Notes: generated by a model not told the origin, from the sequence alone. DNA of 64,000 nt from Thermodesulfovibrio sp. (GCA_020725335.1 DYFF01000003.1:101526-165525); one strand, 5' to 3'; shown: positions 40,927 to 53,033, counted from the stretch's first letter. Program-made: numbers and translations.

Positions 40927-43900
40927 ATGCCAAAGAGAACAGATATTAAAAAAATATTAATAATAGGTTCAGGGCCAATAATAATTGGGCAAGCATGTGA
41001 GTTTGACTATTCTGGTGCTCAAGCATGTAAAGCTTTAAAACAAGAAGGCTATAAAGTAGTGCTGGTAAATTCAAATCCTGCCACTATCATGACAGACCCT
41101 TCAATGGCAGATGCTACCTATATTGAACCTTTGACTGCTGAAATTCTTGAACTGATAATAAAAAAGGAAAAACCTGACGCTCTTTTGCCTACGCTCGGAG
41201 GGCAGACCGCTCTTAATCTTGCTGTGGAACTTGGCAATTCTGGTGTGCTTGATAAATACTCTGTTGAGCTCATTGGAGCAAATCTGCAGGCTATTAAAAA
41301 AGCAGAGGATAGACAACTTTTCAAAGATGCAATGGCAAAGATAGGACTTGATCTGCCTCGTTCAGCAGCTGTTAACAGCCTTAAAGAAGGACTTGAAGTA
41401 ATTGACTGGATAGGCTTTCCCGCAATCCTTAGACCTGCATTTACTCTCGGCGGGACAGGTGGAGGAATAGCATATAACATTGAAGAATATAAAGAACTTC
41501 TTGACAGAGGATTAAAACTAAGCCCTGCAAGTCAAGTTCTTGTTGAGGAGAGTCTACTTGGATGGAAAGAATTTGAGCTTGAGGTTATGAGGGATAGTGC
41601 AGACAATGTTGTCATCATCTGTTCAATTGAAAACTTTGATCCTATGGGAGTGCATACAGGAGATTCCATCACAGTTGCGCCTGTTCAGACACTTACAGAC
41701 AGAGAATATCAGATAATGCGTGACAGTGCTATAAGAGCAATTAGAGAGATAGGTGTTGATACTGGAGGGAGTAACATTCAATTTGCTGTAAATCCTAAAA
41801 ATGGCAGAATGGTCATAATAGAGATGAATCCAAGAGTATCTCGCAGTTCCGCTCTGGCAAGTAAAGCAACAGGTTTTCCTATAGCAAAAATTGCTGCAAA
41901 ATTAGCTGTTGGGTATACACTTGAGGAAATTCCCAATGATATAACAAAGGTTACTCCAGCAAGCTTTGAACCAACTCTTGATTATGTGGTTGTAAAGATA
42001 CCAAGATTTACATTTGAGAAATTTCCTGAAGCTAATCCTATTCTTACTACACAGATGAAATCTGTTGGAGAAGTAATGGCTATCGGAAGGACATTTAAGG
42101 AAGCAATTGGCAAAGCCATCCGTTCTTTAGAGATAGGGTCTTACGGATTAGAAGAGACAAAGGTATCCTCTGAGGAAATAAGATGGAGGATTAAGAATCC
42201 CAATGCAGAGCGACTGTGGTACATAGGAGAGGCAATACGTAGAGGTTTTAGCATAGAGGAGATATATGAATTAAGCGGAATTGACCCTTGGTTTTTACAT
42301 AATATAAAGGAGATAATAGATGTTGAAGAAAACATCAGGTTTTCAAGAAATATAAAGATGAAAGAAGATGAGCTAAAAGAACTCCTATTAAATGCGAAAC
42401 AGTGTGGACTTTCAGACAGAAGAATTGCCTATTTAATGGGTAAAAAAGAATGGTCCATAAGAAATTTAAGAAAGTCCCATGGAATTATTCCTGTATATAA
42501 GCTGGTTGATACTTGTGCTGCCGAGTTTATTGCCCATACTCCTTATATGTATTCAAGTTATGAGAAAGAATATTATTCTTTAAACTCTTCTGCCTGTTAT
42601 GACTCTGATGCTCCTCCCACGTCAAACAAAAATAAAGTGATTATTCTTGGTTCAGGTCCAAACAGGATAGGACAGGGGATTGAATTTGACTACTGCTGTG
42701 TTCATTCAGTCTTTGGCTTAAGAGAGCTTGGCTATGAAACTATCATGATAAACTGTAACCCAGAAACAGTAAGTACAGATTATGATACATCTGATAGACT
42801 TTATTTTGAACCTTTAACCCTTGAAGATGTTATACACATAGTTGAAAGGGAAAAACCTCTTGGTGTAATACTTCAGTTTGGGGGACAAACACCTCTAAAA
42901 CTTGCAAAAGCTTTGGAGGCTCATGGAGTAAATATTCTTGGCACAAAGGCAGATGCTATTGATAGGGCAGAAGACAGAAAACGTTTTAAAGAACTTGTTG
43001 ATAAGTTAGCTTTAAAACAGCCACCAAGTGGAACAGCTACATCTCTTGAAGAAGCATTAAAAATAGCAGATTCACTTGGGTATCCTATCCTTGTGAGACC
43101 TTCCTATGTGCTTGGTGGAAGAGCTATGGAAATTGTTTATGATGAAGAATCTTTGAGAAGGTATATGAGAGAGGCAGTTAAAGCCTCCGAAGACCATCCT
43201 GTGCTAATTGATAGATATTTGGAAGATGCTATTGAGGTTGATGTAGATGCTATTTCTGACGGGGTTGACGTGGTTGTAGCGGGCATAATGCAACACATTG
43301 AGGAAGCAGGCATTCACTCGGGTGATTCTGCTTGTTCTCTTCCTCCCTACTCACTTTCAGAGGAAATAATTGAAAAGATTAAGGAAGAAACCATAGCAAT
43401 TGCAAAAGAGCTTGAAGTAAAAGGGCTCATGAATGTTCAGTATGCTATCAAAGATTCTGATGTTTATGTTCTTGAGGTAAATCCTCGAGCTTCAAGAACT
43501 ATCCCCTATGTCAGTAAAAGCATAGGGGTGCCTTTAGCAGCAATAGCATCAAAGATAATGGTAGGAAAAACATTAAAAGAACTTGGTCTCCTCAGTGATA
43601 TAAAAATTCCATATGTAACAGTAAAGGAGGCAATCTTCCCCTTTGATAAATTCCCAGAAGTAGATATAATTCTTGGACCCGAGATGAAATCCACAGGAGA
43701 AGTAATGGGGATTGATGAAGACTTCGAACTTGCCTATGCAAAAGCACAAATGAGTGCAATGGGGAAAATTCCTTTAAGTGGTAAAGTATTTATAAGCGTC
43801 AAGGATAGGGATAAGGTTCATGTTGTTCACATTGCAAAAGAATTTATAGAGCTTGGATTTACGGTTATAGCTACAGGGGGAACTGCAAAGTTTTTGATGG

Positions 43901-44184
43901 ATAATGGTTTAAAGGTGGAAACAATCAATAAACTTCAAGAAGGAAGACCTCATGTGCTTGATTTAATTAAAAACAAACAGATTAGTTTCATAATAAACAC
44001 AGTTTTTGGAAAGCAGGCGCAGAGAGACTCTATGTACATTAGAAGAGGAGCTCTGCAATATAAAATTCCCTATACTACAACAATTTCAGGAGCAAATGCC
44101 ATTGTTAAGGCTATTCGAAGACTTAAAGAACATCCTATAAGTATTAAATCTATTCAGGAATATCATAGGGAGGTGCAGGGTTGA
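40927..44184 (+). CDS. carB: carbamoyl-phosphate synthase large subunit
   Basis: Duplicated ATP-grasp, [41 protein letters not shown]. Confidence 0.97.
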   Translation: MPKRTDIKKILIIGSGPIIIGQACEFDYSGAQACKALKQEGYKVVLVNSNPATIMTDPSMADATYIEPLTAEILELIIKKEKPDALLPTLGGQTALNLAVELGNSGVLDKYSVELIGANLQAIKKAEDRQLFKDAMAKIGLDLPRSAAVNSLKEGLEVIDWIGFPAILRPAFTLGGTGGGIAYNIEEYKELLDRGLKLSPASQVLVEESLLGWKEFELEVMRDSADNVVIICSIENFDPMGVHTGDSITVAPVQTLTDREYQIMRDSAIRAIREIGVDTGGSNIQFAVNPKNGRMVIIEMNPRVSRSSALASKATGFPIAKIAAKLAVGYTLEEIPNDITKVTPASFEPTLDYVVVKIPRFTFEKFPEANPILTTQMKSVGEVMAIGRTFKEAIGKAIRSLEIGSYGLEETKVSSEEIRWRIKNPNAERLWYIGEAIRRGFSIEEIYELSGIDPWFLHNIKEIIDVEENIRFSRNIKMKEDELKELLLNAKQCGLSDRRIAYLMGKKEWSIRNLRKSHGIIPVYKLVDTCAAEFIAHTPYMYSSYEKEYYSLNSSACYDSDAPPTSNKNKVIILGSGPNRIGQGIEFDYCCVHSVFGLRELGYETIMINCNPETVSTDYDTSDRLYFEPLTLEDVIHIVEREKPLGVILQFGGQTPLKLAKALEAHGVNILGTKADAIDRAEDRKRFKELVDKLALKQPPSGTATSLEEALKIADSLGYPILVRPSYVLGGRAMEIVYDEESLRRYMREAVKASEDHPVLIDRYLEDAIEVDVDAISDGVDVVVAGIMQHIEEAGIHSGDSACSLPPYSLSEEIIEKIKEETIAIAKELEVKGLMNVQYAIKDSDVYVLEVNPRASRTIPYVSKSIGVPLAAIASKIMVGKTLKELGLLSDIKIPYVTVKEAIFPFDKFPEVDIILGPEMKSTGEVMGIDEDFELAYAKAQMSAMGKIPLSGKVFISVKDRDKVHVVHIAKEFIELGFTVIATGGTAKFLMDNGLKVETINKLQEGRPHVLDLIKNKQISFIINTVFGKQAQRDSMYIRRGALQYKIPYTTTISGANAIVKAIRRLKEHPISIKSIQEYHREVQG

Positions 44185-45719
44185 TAAAAAGAGCATTAAT
44201 AAGTGTATGGGACAAAAGAGGTATAGTTGATTTCTCAAGGGAATTGAGTAAGCTTGGAGTTGAAATACTTTCAACAGGAGGAACGGCAAAACTTTTAAGA
44301 GAATCAGGAATTAATGTAATAGATGTATCTAAATATACAGGATTTCCTGAAATAATGGATGGCAGGGTAAAAACTCTTCATCCATTCATCCATGGAGGAA
44401 TTCTTGCAAGAAGACATAACAAAGAGGATATTGATGCAATGGATAGATTGGGCATCAACCCTATTGACATGGTTGTAGTTAATCTATATCCCTTTGAATC
44501 AACAATAAAAAAAGAAGGTACAACTCTTGAGCAAGCTATTGAAAATATTGATATTGGTGGACCTACAATGCTTAGAGCTTCTGCAAAAAATTACAAAGAT
44601 GTGATAGTAATTGTTGACCCTGATGATTATTCTTCTATAATTGAGGATATTAAAAAAGGAGAAGTCTCTATTGAGAGAAGATTTGAACTTGCCAAAAAGG
44701 TTTTTTCTCATACTGCAAGATATGATGCCCTCATAGCTGATTATTTCAGCAAACTCTCTGAATCCCCGTCAGCCTTCACAGAGGAATGGACATTGCCATT
44801 AAAAATGGTACGTACCTTGAGATATGGAGAGAATCCTCATCAAAAAGCTTCTCTTTATTCTTTGAATGAAAAACCTTCTCTTATAGATGCAGAAGTTTTA
44901 CAAGGAAAAGAAATGTCTTTTAATAACTATCTTGATACTCATTCAGCAGTGCTTTTAGCTGCTGAGTTTAATGAACCTGTATGCGTTATTGTAAAACATA
45001 ATAATCCCTGCGGAGTTGCTACTGGTAACAACCTCCTTGATGCCTATAAAAAAGCCTTCGAATGCGATCCAGTAAGTGCTTTTGGTGGAATAATCGCTTT
45101 TAATAGAATAGTTGATAGGAAAACTGCAGAAGATGTCATTTTGACATTCTATGAGGTTATTATTGCTCCAGACTTTGAAGCTGAGGCAATTGAGGTTTTT
45201 GGGACGAAGAAAAATCTTAGAGTTATTAAATTCCCCGCATTGAAAGAAAAAATTATTCCCTCTGGCTTTGACTTAAAAAGAATACTCGGTGGATTTATAG
45301 TTCAAGAGTGGGATAAATTGGAAGATGAATTTGCCCATTCTAAAGTTGTTACCAAAAGACAACCTACAGAAGATGAATGGAAAGCACTCAAATTTGCGTG
45401 GAAGGTTTGCAAACATGTAAAATCTAATGCCATTGTATATGCAACAGAGGACTGTACAGTAGGGCTTGGTATAGGACAAACAAGTAGAGTTTTTTCAGCT
45501 AAAATCGGAGCTATGCATGCTTTAAGCCCTCTTAAAGGAACCGTCGTTGCCTCTGACGGATTCTTTCCTTTTAGAGACAACATTGATGTGCTTGCACAAA
45601 ACGGCGTTACTGCAATAATTCAACCCGGAGGATCTGTTCGTGATCAGGAAGTGATTGATGCAGCAGATCAGTATGGCATAGCAATGGTTTTAACAGGGAT
45701 AAGACATTTTAGGCACTAA
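44181..45719 (+). CDS. purH: bifunctional AICAR formyltransferase / IMP cyclohydrolase
   Basis: [33 protein letters not shown] start overlapping carB. Confidence 0.96.
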   Translation: MIKRALISVWDKRGIVDFSRELSKLGVEILSTGGTAKLLRESGINVIDVSKYTGFPEIMDGRVKTLHPFIHGGILARRHNKEDIDAMDRLGINPIDMVVVNLYPFESTIKKEGTTLEQAIENIDIGGPTMLRASAKNYKDVIVIVDPDDYSSIIEDIKKGEVSIERRFELAKKVFSHTARYDALIADYFSKLSESPSAFTEEWTLPLKMVRTLRYGENPHQKASLYSLNEKPSLIDAEVLQGKEMSFNNYLDTHSAVLLAAEFNEPVCVIVKHNNPCGVATGNNLLDAYKKAFECDPVSAFGGIIAFNRIVDRKTAEDVILTFYEVIIAPDFEAEAIEVFGTKKNLRVIKFPALKEKIIPSGFDLKRILGGFIVQEWDKLEDEFAHSKVVTKRQPTEDEWKALKFAWKVCKHVKSNAIVYATEDCTVGLGIGQTSRVFSAKIGAMHALSPLKGTVVASDGFFPFRDNIDVLAQNGVTAIIQPGGSVRDQEVIDAADQYGIAMVLTGIRHFRH

Positions 45720-45720
45720 T

Positions 45721-46617
45721 ATGAGACCTTTCAAGGAAATAAAGGCAAATTATTATTTCACAAAGGAGGACGAAAGAAGGCTTCTTGAACTAAAGATAGT
45801 AATGGAAAAAAGAGTTGATAGAGCTGTTGAAGCTCTTTATCAATGGATTAATTCTACAGACTCAGCTAAAAAAATTTTTAGAAATGAATCTCTTATAAGA
45901 CATGTAATGAAACTTGTCCGTTTCTGGTTTATAAGTCTTTTCTCTGGTAAATATGACAATTATTTCTATGACAGTCTCATAAAAATAGGACAGAGACATG
46001 AAAAAGTTGGCGTAGAACCTCATTTTATGACAAGAGCTATTAATATAATCAGAAATACCACTGTAGATATTATATGTGAGGAGATTGAACTTCCCGAAGA
46101 AAGAGAAAAATATATAATCTCCGTAAATAAGATACTTGACATTAATCTTGATATAATTATATCGGCTTATCTTGAAGAGGAAGTTAGAGGATATTCAGCA
46201 GCCTACAGGGTAAAAAGTAGAGTAGTTAAGTTTGGGGAAATTTTTGCTCAATTGACAAGCATTGCTCTTATTTTAGGATTAATATTACTAACAGGAGCAG
46301 TAGTATATCTATGCGGTAGAGATATATATGAAATATTTACTGGTAGACTTGAACAAACTATTATAACTGCCCTTGGTTCGGTTCTAATTTTGTGGGTTAT
46401 GCTTGAACTAATAAATACAGAAATAGCCCATTTGCGAGGCGGAAAATTTAAGATAAGTGTTTTCGTTGGAGTAGCGCTCGTAACCACAATAAGAGAAGTC
46501 ATGATCGCAACTTTGAAACATGACACTATTGAATTTATTGTTGCGCTTGTAGCATCGGTACTTGTGATAGGAATTATATACTGGTTGGTTAAAAAGACAG
46601 AGGAGGAAAGAAGATGA
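45721..46617 (+). CDS. protoglobin-type globin sensor domain fused to PsiE-like membrane domain
   Basis: IKIGQRHEKVGVEPHFMTRAINII (sensor-globin F-helix region); C-terminal 4-TM region aligning by eye to E. coli PsiE. Confidence 0.75.
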   Translation: MRPFKEIKANYYFTKEDERRLLELKIVMEKRVDRAVEALYQWINSTDSAKKIFRNESLIRHVMKLVRFWFISLFSGKYDNYFYDSLIKIGQRHEKVGVEPHFMTRAINIIRNTTVDIICEEIELPEEREKYIISVNKILDINLDIIISAYLEEEVRGYSAAYRVKSRVVKFGEIFAQLTSIALILGLILLTGAVVYLCGRDIYEIFTGRLEQTIITALGSVLILWVMLELINTEIAHLRGGKFKISVFVGVALVTTIREVMIATLKHDTIEFIVALVASVLVIGIIYWLVKKTEEERR

Positions 46618-47879
46618 AAGTACTTGTAATAGGCTCAGGAGGCAGAGAACATGCAATAGTGTGGAAACTTGCCCAATCCAGAGTTGTTGATAAAATCTAT
46701 TGTGTTCCAGGAAATGCAGGAATCTCTGATATAGCTGAATGCGTAGAGGTAGAGAGTAAAAATCTATCAAGCCTGTTAGATTTTGTAAAATACGAATGGA
46801 TTGATCTTACAGTAGTGGGACCTGAAGATCCTCTCGCTCACGGAATTGTGGATATTTTTGAAAAAGATGGGCGAAAGATTATCGGACCAACAAAAGCAGC
46901 TGCTCAACTTGAAAGTAGCAAAGTATTTGCTAAAGATTTCATGAAAAGACACAAAATACCTACTGCAGATTACAAAGTTTTTACCTCTTACACCCATGCA
47001 GAAGAGTATATAAGGCTAAAAGGAACGCCAATAGTTATAAAGGCTGAGGGTCTTGCAGCTGGTAAAGGTGTTTTTGTTTGTCAAAACTACGATGAGGCAA
47101 TAGATGCTCTAAAATTAATCATGAAAGAAAAGATTTTTGGCTCCGCAGGTGATAGAGTCGTAATAGAGGAATGTCTTCAGGGAAAAGAGGTGTCTTATCT
47201 TGTCTTTACTGATGGTAAACATATAATACCAATGGTTACATCAAAAGATCACAAAAGACTTCTTGATAAAGATGAAGGTCCTAATACAGGTGGTATGGGA
47301 ACCTTTAGCCCCAATCCAATTATAACTCCTGAACTTGAAAAGGATATTATTGAAAATATAATAAAACCAACGATTAGGGGCTTAAAACTGGAAGGAATTA
47401 TTTACAAAGGTATTCTTTATGCGGGACTTATGATAATAAATAATAAACCCTACGTACTTGAATTTAATTGCCGATTTGGAGACCCTGAAACTCAAGTAAT
47501 TTTACCACGACTTGAAACAGATTTAGTAGATATATTTATGGCTATTGCAGAACAGAGACTGAATAAAGTAGAAATTAAATGGAAAGCAGATGCCTCTCTA
47601 TGTGTAATTTTAGCTTCAGAGGGTTATCCTGGAAAGTACAAGAAAGGTATACCTATTTCAGGACTTGATATGGTTAAAGGATTAGAAGATGTAATGGTTT
47701 TTCATGCAGGCACTAAATTTAATGAAGAAGGTCAGATAGTAACTAATGGTGGAAGAGTTTTGGGTATAACTGCCTTAGGTAAAGATATAAAAGAAGCAAG
47801 ACAAAAAGCTTATAATGCAGTAGAATTGATTAATTTTCAAGGTATGCAATATAGAAAAGACATTGGTTTAAATATCTGA
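46614..47879 (+). CDS. purD: phosphoribosylamine--glycine ligase
   Basis: [41 protein letters not shown]. Confidence 0.97.
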   Translation: MKVLVIGSGGREHAIVWKLAQSRVVDKIYCVPGNAGISDIAECVEVESKNLSSLLDFVKYEWIDLTVVGPEDPLAHGIVDIFEKDGRKIIGPTKAAAQLESSKVFAKDFMKRHKIPTADYKVFTSYTHAEEYIRLKGTPIVIKAEGLAAGKGVFVCQNYDEAIDALKLIMKEKIFGSAGDRVVIEECLQGKEVSYLVFTDGKHIIPMVTSKDHKRLLDKDEGPNTGGMGTFSPNPIITPELEKDIIENIIKPTIRGLKLEGIIYKGILYAGLMIINNKPYVLEFNCRFGDPETQVILPRLETDLVDIFMAIAEQRLNKVEIKWKADASLCVILASEGYPGKYKKGIPISGLDMVKGLEDVMVFHAGTKFNEEGQIVTNGGRVLGITALGKDIKEARQKAYNAVELINFQGMQYRKDIGLNI

Positions 47880-47901
47880 AAATTTTTTAAAATAAAATAT
47901 T

Positions 47902-47982
47902 GCGAGAGTGGCGGAAAGGCAGACGCGCTGGACTTAGAATCCAGTGGGGAGACCCGTGAGGGTTCAAATCCCTCCTCTCGCA
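47902..47982 (+). tRNA. tRNA-Leu (anticodon TAG)
   Basis: GCGAGAG...GGACTTAGAATCC...variable arm...GGTTCAAATCC...CTCTCGC-A. Confidence 0.95.
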
Positions 47983-48077
47983 TTTGATTGTAGGAAATTT
48001 TGACTCTTTGAGGTACTTTTTGCCTACCTTTTGACACCTAAAACCTTTAAATCTATTTAATTTTTTAAGTAATTATA

Positions 48078-48095
48078 GTGGCATTATTCTTGCTT
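48078..48095 (+). promoter_or_regulatory. sigma54-type -24/-12 promoter
   Basis: GTGGCATTATTCTTGCTT; GG-N10-GC spacing; 24-nt leader to RBS AAAGGAGG and ATG 48129. Confidence 0.7.
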
Positions 48096-48128
48096 TAAAA
48101 ATAATAAAATGTTTTAAAGGAGGAAAAA

Positions 48129-48886
48129 ATGAATCCACAAATCATATCAATCAATCTTAATAAAAATATTAATAAATTTTTTGCTCTTAATACGCTTGTT
48201 GTTATAGCTGCGATTGTTTTATTATTTCTTCTTACCGATTATGAAAAAAAGATTTGCTCATTGCTATATCCTTAATTTCTGCTGGAATAATTGCTACTAA
48301 CCTTTATATAACAAAGTCTATTCGAAAAAGAGTTGATAAATTAATAAGGCATTCCTTTGAAAAGGTCGAGTCTCAACTTTATTTTGATGAATTAACTTCT
48401 GTTTATAATAGAAAAACAGGAATGAACAGGTTAAATGAAGAAATGATTCGTTCAAAAAGAACAGGAAAACCTTTGTCAATAGGAATTCTCGATATTGATG
48501 ATTTTAAACAAATAAATGATAAATATGGTCATCTTGTGGGAGATAGAGTCTTGAACCATGTTGCCATACAGATTAAAAATTCTTTAAGAGGATGCGATGT
48601 TGTCGCGAGATACGGTGGCGAAGAATTTTTAATAATATTATCAGAAACAGACGAAATACACGCTATATCAGCCCTTGAAAGAGTAAGAAGTCAGATAGCT
48701 AAAAAGGCAATAAAAGTTGGAAATGAAAGGCTTCATGTTACTGTAAGTATAGGGGTAACGGAAATAGGATTTGATGAAGACCCTGTTGAATCAATTCATA
48801 AAGCTGATTTGGCTTTGTATCAAGCAAAGAGAAATGGTAAAAATAAGGTAGAACTTTTCTTGAAATATACTAAAAATAGAAATTAG
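48129..48886 (+). CDS. two-TM diguanylate cyclase (GGDEF), reading frame split by apparent -1 shift at A_AAA_AAG (48245-48251)
   Basis: 0-frame ORF 48129-48275 gives a TM segment then stop; -1 frame continues [12 protein letters not shown]...[10 protein letters not shown]; RxxD I-site RGCD. Confidence 0.8.
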
Positions 48887-50955
48887 GCTACAGTAAAGTT
48901 GTCTATTTTATTTTTCCAGAATTCTTCTAATTTTGCCTTTAGCGGGGGAAAACCTTTTAAATAAGGGTCTTTCCCCAAAATTAATTCAGCTTCTTTTCTT
49001 GCAATTTCGAGTAAATCTTTATCTCTTATAATATTGGCTGATTTTAAATCCGGCATGCCTGATTGTTTTGTGCCGAAAAGTTCTCCCGGACCTCTGATGT
49101 TTAAATCCTCTTCTGCTATTTTAAAACCATCATTAAAAATTACCATTGCCTTTAGTCTAAGTTCTGCCTCTTTAGTTAGATTATAGGGGATTAAGACACA
49201 TTTCGAAGGTCTCATTCCTCTACCTACTCTTCCTCTTAACTGATGTAACTGGGCTAATCCAAATCTTTCAGCATTAGTGATGATCATGAGCGAAGCGTTT
49301 GGTACATCAACACCCACTTCAATAACAGTTGTAGCAACAAGAATTTTTATATCTCCCCTTCTGAAAGATTTCATTATTTCATCTCTCTGTTTAGATGGTA
49401 ATTTGCCATGTATTAATCCGACAGGATAATTGGGAAACATTTTTTGTAAAACCTCATATCCCTTTGTAGCATTAAATAAATCAAGATTTTCAGATTCTTC
49501 TATGAGTGGATAAACTACGTATACCTGTCCACCATTTTTTATTTCATCCTCTATCATTTTATAGGCTATCTTTTTACTATTTTTATCTATAATCTGTGTT
49601 ATTATAGGCTTTCTTCCTGAGGGAAGTTCATCAATTATTGAATAATCAAGATCTCCATATACAGTAAGAGCCAATGTTCTTGGTATAGGGGTTGCTGTCA
49701 TTACAAGAGTATCTGGATTAAATCCTTTTTTCTTCAAAAGATATCTTTGCATGACACCAAATCTATGTTGTTCGTCTATTATTACTAATCCCAGATTTTT
49801 AAATTTCACATATTCTTGGATTAAAGCATGAGTTCCAATTACTATGTTGGCATCCCCTGAAGATATCAAATTAGCATATTTATCATATTCGGAAGTATGA
49901 ATTATCACATTCACTTTCAGATTTTTTAGAAGAGAAACTATATTATAAAAATGTTGCTCTGCCAAAATCTCAGTAGGTGCCATTAATGCTGCTTGATATC
50001 CTGCTTCCACAGCTGCAAGCATAGCAACCAAAGCAACAACAGTTTTACCGCATCCTACATCTCCCTGTAGAAGTCTATTCATAGGTGTGGGCTTCTTCAT
50101 ATCACCAAGAATTTCCCCTATAACTCGTTCCTGAGCCTTTGTAAGTTTAAAGGGTAGATTACTAATGAAATCCTTAATCAGCTTTCCGCTTCCACAGATA
50201 GATATTCCTCTCTCATTTAACCTCGAATTTTTTATGAGGATGATTCCAAGTTGAAGAAGAAAAAGCTCATCAAAAATTATTCTTTTATGGTAAGGGGTGG
50301 TGCTCTCGTTTAGAGCTTTTACTTCAATATCTGAGGGAGGAAAATGAACATTTAAAATAGCTTCAGAGAGACTGGGTAATTTCAATTTTTTTATTACTTG
50401 TTCTGGAATATAATCTTCTAAATATACCTTGGAATATTCTAAAGCAGATTTAATAATGTTACGTATCTGTTTTTGTGATAACCCCTCAGTTAGTCTGTAT
50501 ACAGGTAAAATCTCTATTTTTTCTTCAAAAGTATTCTGATCAATAATTTCAAATTCTGGATTTAGGATTTCAAAAGCATTTCCTCTAAAGTCTAATTGTA
50601 TTTTCCCGAATAATTTTATTTCTGTTTTGGGCTTGAGAATTTTTTTTAAATAACTCTGATTGAACCATTTAGCTTTAAGAAACCCTGTTCCATCAGATAC
50701 TACAACTTCCAATATTTTTAAGCCATTTCTTGGAATAATCTCATTGATTTGAACTATTTTACCATTGATATTAACAAAATCGCCTGCAACTATTTCATAA
50801 ATAAATTTTTTATTTCTTCGATCCTCATAATGATTTGGTAGATGATATATGGCATCATAGACAGTGTGAATGCCTAATTTTTTAAGAAGTAATGCTTTTT
50901 TAGGCCCTACACCTTTTAAATATTGGATAGGAATTTTTAATCCAGTTTTTTGCAT
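48883..50955 (-). CDS. recG: ATP-dependent DNA helicase RecG
   Basis: [34 protein letters not shown]. Confidence 0.97.
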   Translation of the reverse strand: MQKTGLKIPIQYLKGVGPKKALLLKKLGIHTVYDAIYHLPNHYEDRRNKKFIYEIVAGDFVNINGKIVQINEIIPRNGLKILEVVVSDGTGFLKAKWFNQSYLKKILKPKTEIKLFGKIQLDFRGNAFEILNPEFEIIDQNTFEEKIEILPVYRLTEGLSQKQIRNIIKSALEYSKVYLEDYIPEQVIKKLKLPSLSEAILNVHFPPSDIEVKALNESTTPYHKRIIFDELFLLQLGIILIKNSRLNERGISICGSGKLIKDFISNLPFKLTKAQERVIGEILGDMKKPTPMNRLLQGDVGCGKTVVALVAMLAAVEAGYQAALMAPTEILAEQHFYNIVSLLKNLKVNVIIHTSEYDKYANLISSGDANIVIGTHALIQEYVKFKNLGLVIIDEQHRFGVMQRYLLKKKGFNPDTLVMTATPIPRTLALTVYGDLDYSIIDELPSGRKPIITQIIDKNSKKIAYKMIEDEIKNGGQVYVVYPLIEESENLDLFNATKGYEVLQKMFPNYPVGLIHGKLPSKQRDEIMKSFRRGDIKILVATTVIEVGVDVPNASLMIITNAERFGLAQLHQLRGRVGRGMRPSKCVLIPYNLTKEAELRLKAMVIFNDGFKIAEEDLNIRGPGELFGTKQSGMPDLKSANIIRDKDLLEIARKEAELILGKDPYLKGFPPLKAKLEEFWKNKIDNFTVA

Positions 50956-50960
50956 TAATT

Positions 50961-52058
50961 TCAGGCATTGTCTTCTTGCTGAAGTCCTTCTTTAAAGTTT
51001 TTATTCGCCTCTTTTATTCTTATCTGTGAATATTCAGACTCGCTTAAAACATCAATATTCCAACCTGTTAGTTTTGATGCTAATCTGACATTCTGACCTT
51101 TTTTACCTATAGCTAAAGAGAGTTGTTCGTTCTCTACAACCACTATTGCTGTTTTTTCCGATTCATTTATTCCTACTTTCAGAACAGTAGCAGGAGTTAA
51201 AGCTTTTGCAATAAAAATGCTCGGGTCTTCGCTATAGGGTATAATATCTATTCTTTCGCCTTTTAATTCCCTAACAACTGACTGAACCCTCGTTCCTTTC
51301 ATGCCCACACAAGCACCTACTGGGTCTACTGAAGAATCTTTTGAATATACAGCAATTTTGGTTCTCTCTCCCGGGTCTCTTGCAATATTCTTAATTTTAA
51401 CAATGCCATCCTGAATTTCTGGCACCTCAAGAGTAAATAATCCGATCACGAATTGAGAATGAGTTCTCGATACTTTTATTATAGGCTCCTTAGATGTCTG
51501 CTTTACTTCATAAATATAAGCTTTAATAATGTCACCCCGCTTTAAATTATCCTGAGGCAATATCTCTTTTTCTGGTAAAATAACTTCAGCCTTCCCAACT
51601 AAAATATAAAAATTAGCCTTTTCTTTTCTAAGCACAGTTCCGCTTACAACAGTTCCGACTTTATCTTTAAATTCCTCATAAATTACTGAACGTTCTATAT
51701 CTCTAATTTTCTGAAAAAGAACATGTTTTGCTGTTTGAACAGCTATTCTACCAAAATCCTGAATGGAGAGAGGTATTTCAACTGTATCTCCTATTCCTTT
51801 ATTCTCAAACTTTTCTTTGGCTTCTTCAAAGGAGATTTCTGAGAAAGGATCAGATACTTCTTCGACAACTTTTTTTATCTCAAAAATATTAATATCAAAA
51901 GTTTGAGGATCAATTTTTAATTTAATAATTGATTTATTGCCATATTTTTTCCTAATAGCTGAAATTAAAGCTGTTTCAAGCAGTTCAATAACTGCATCTT
52001 TATTGATGCCTCGTTCTCTCATTATTTGTTCTGTTAAAATTTTTAACTCTTTCCCCAT
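50961..52058 (-). CDS. nusA: transcription termination/antitermination protein NusA
   Basis: S1 plus KH domains, [25 protein letters not shown]. Confidence 0.96.
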   Translation of the reverse strand: MGKELKILTEQIMRERGINKDAVIELLETALISAIRKKYGNKSIIKLKIDPQTFDINIFEIKKVVEEVSDPFSEISFEEAKEKFENKGIGDTVEIPLSIQDFGRIAVQTAKHVLFQKIRDIERSVIYEEFKDKVGTVVSGTVLRKEKANFYILVGKAEVILPEKEILPQDNLKRGDIIKAYIYEVKQTSKEPIIKVSRTHSQFVIGLFTLEVPEIQDGIVKIKNIARDPGERTKIAVYSKDSSVDPVGACVGMKGTRVQSVVRELKGERIDIIPYSEDPSIFIAKALTPATVLKVGINESEKTAIVVVENEQLSLAIGKKGQNVRLASKLTGWNIDVLSESEYSQIRIKEANKNFKEGLQQEDNA

Positions 52059-52062
52059 AATT

Positions 52063-52578
52063 TTAACCTAAATAAATTTGTGCTTTTAAAATTTTATCAA
52101 ATGGTATAAATAATAATTCGCTCTTTTGAGCCTTTTTAGTTCCCTTTGCCTTGCTTTCTTTAACTTCGATCCTAACCCAGTCTTCTCCCACGTCAATAAT
52201 TTTACCTATGAAAAAAGTTCTTTCGGAAATTTTTTCTTTTGTTGTAATTTTTATATCTCTACCTAAATTTTTTAAAAAATCCTTATTATTTTTCAGTGGT
52301 CTATCCAGTCCCGGAGACGAAACTTCAAGAATATATGAGCCTTTTATAGGATCCTCCACATCAAGTATTGCCTCTAAGGAACGTGAAAAAGTCTCGCAAT
52401 CTCTTACTGTTACTCCACCCTCTTTATCTATGAAAACAGTTACCACTAATCCTTTACTGCCAGGGTGAATTTCTAAATCAACTACGTTGACTCCTTCCGT
52501 TTCACTAATTTCCTTAGCATATTTTTTTATTAAATCTTTTAATTCTTGAATATTCATAAAAATTCCTTTAAGTATCAA
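52063..52578 (-). CDS. rimP: ribosome maturation factor RimP
   Basis: VTVFIDKEGGVTVRDCETFSRSLEAILDVEDPI, YILEVSSPGLDRPL; probable start at ATG 52557. Confidence 0.94.
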   Translation of the reverse strand: MILKGIFMNIQELKDLIKKYAKEISETEGVNVVDLEIHPGSKGLVVTVFIDKEGGVTVRDCETFSRSLEAILDVEDPIKGSYILEVSSPGLDRPLKNNKDFLKNLGRDIKITTKEKISERTFFIGKIIDVGEDWVRIEVKESKAKGTKKAQKSELLFIPFDKILKAQIYLG

Positions 52579-52582
52579 AATA

Positions 52583-52606
52583 AAAGAGTGGGTTAGCCCA
52601 CTCTTT
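52583..52606. terminator. hairpin/terminator-like
   Basis: AAAGAGTGGG-TTAG-CCCACTCTTTG. Confidence 0.65.
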
Positions 52607-52632
52607 GAAATTTTAACACTTTTAGAAAATTT

Positions 52633-52666
52633 AAAGCAACACCAGGAATAATCCCAGTGTTGCTTT
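52633..52666 (-). terminator. long hairpin downstream of lipoprotein gene
   Basis: AAAGCAACAC...GTGTTGCTTT, 10-bp arms. Confidence 0.65.
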
Positions 52667-52683
52667 CATTATATCCTGCTAAA

Positions 52684-52923
52684 TTATTTTTTCTTCTCAG
52701 CAGGTTTTTCAGGAGCTTTTTCAGGAGCCTTTGGAGCCTCTGGAGCTTTTGGTGCTTCAGGAGCCTTTGGAGCCTCTGGAGCTTTTGGTGCTTCAGGAGC
52801 TGGTGCTGGTGCTGGTGCTGGTGCTTCTGGTTTCTTTGGTTCCTCAGCCTTTTTGCATCCTAAAGCAAAGCTAAAGGATACCATAAGGATTAATGAAAGT
52901 ACTAATGCTAATATTTTCTTCAT
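52684..52923 (-). CDS. small lipoprotein with PEAPKA-type repeats
   Basis: MKKILALVLSLILMVSFSFALGCKK lipobox; RBS AGGAGGTGA; Pro/Ala/Glu/Lys repeats. Confidence 0.8.
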   Translation of the reverse strand: MKKILALVLSLILMVSFSFALGCKKAEEPKKPEAPAPAPAPAPEAPKAPEAPKAPEAPKAPEAPKAPEKAPEKPAEKKK

Positions 52924-53033
52924 CTTATGTAGTCACCTCCTTTCGCCTTGAATTTTACTGCCTAAAACCGAAATCCCTTTGACTTTTATTTTTTACCATT
53001 GAACAGGTTTTTTTGTCAACTATAATTTTATCC

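Noticed and set aside
41118-41480. 120-aa minus-strand ORF in carB
   Set aside because: Antisense shadow ORF of a highly conserved coding region.
47837-48037. 66-aa minus-strand ORF (..[27 protein letters not shown]..)
   Set aside because: Classic false ORF translated antisense through tRNA-Leu.
52657-52863. 68-aa plus-strand Trp/Cys-rich ORF
   Set aside because: Antisense reading of the PEAPKA repeats; low-complexity artefact.
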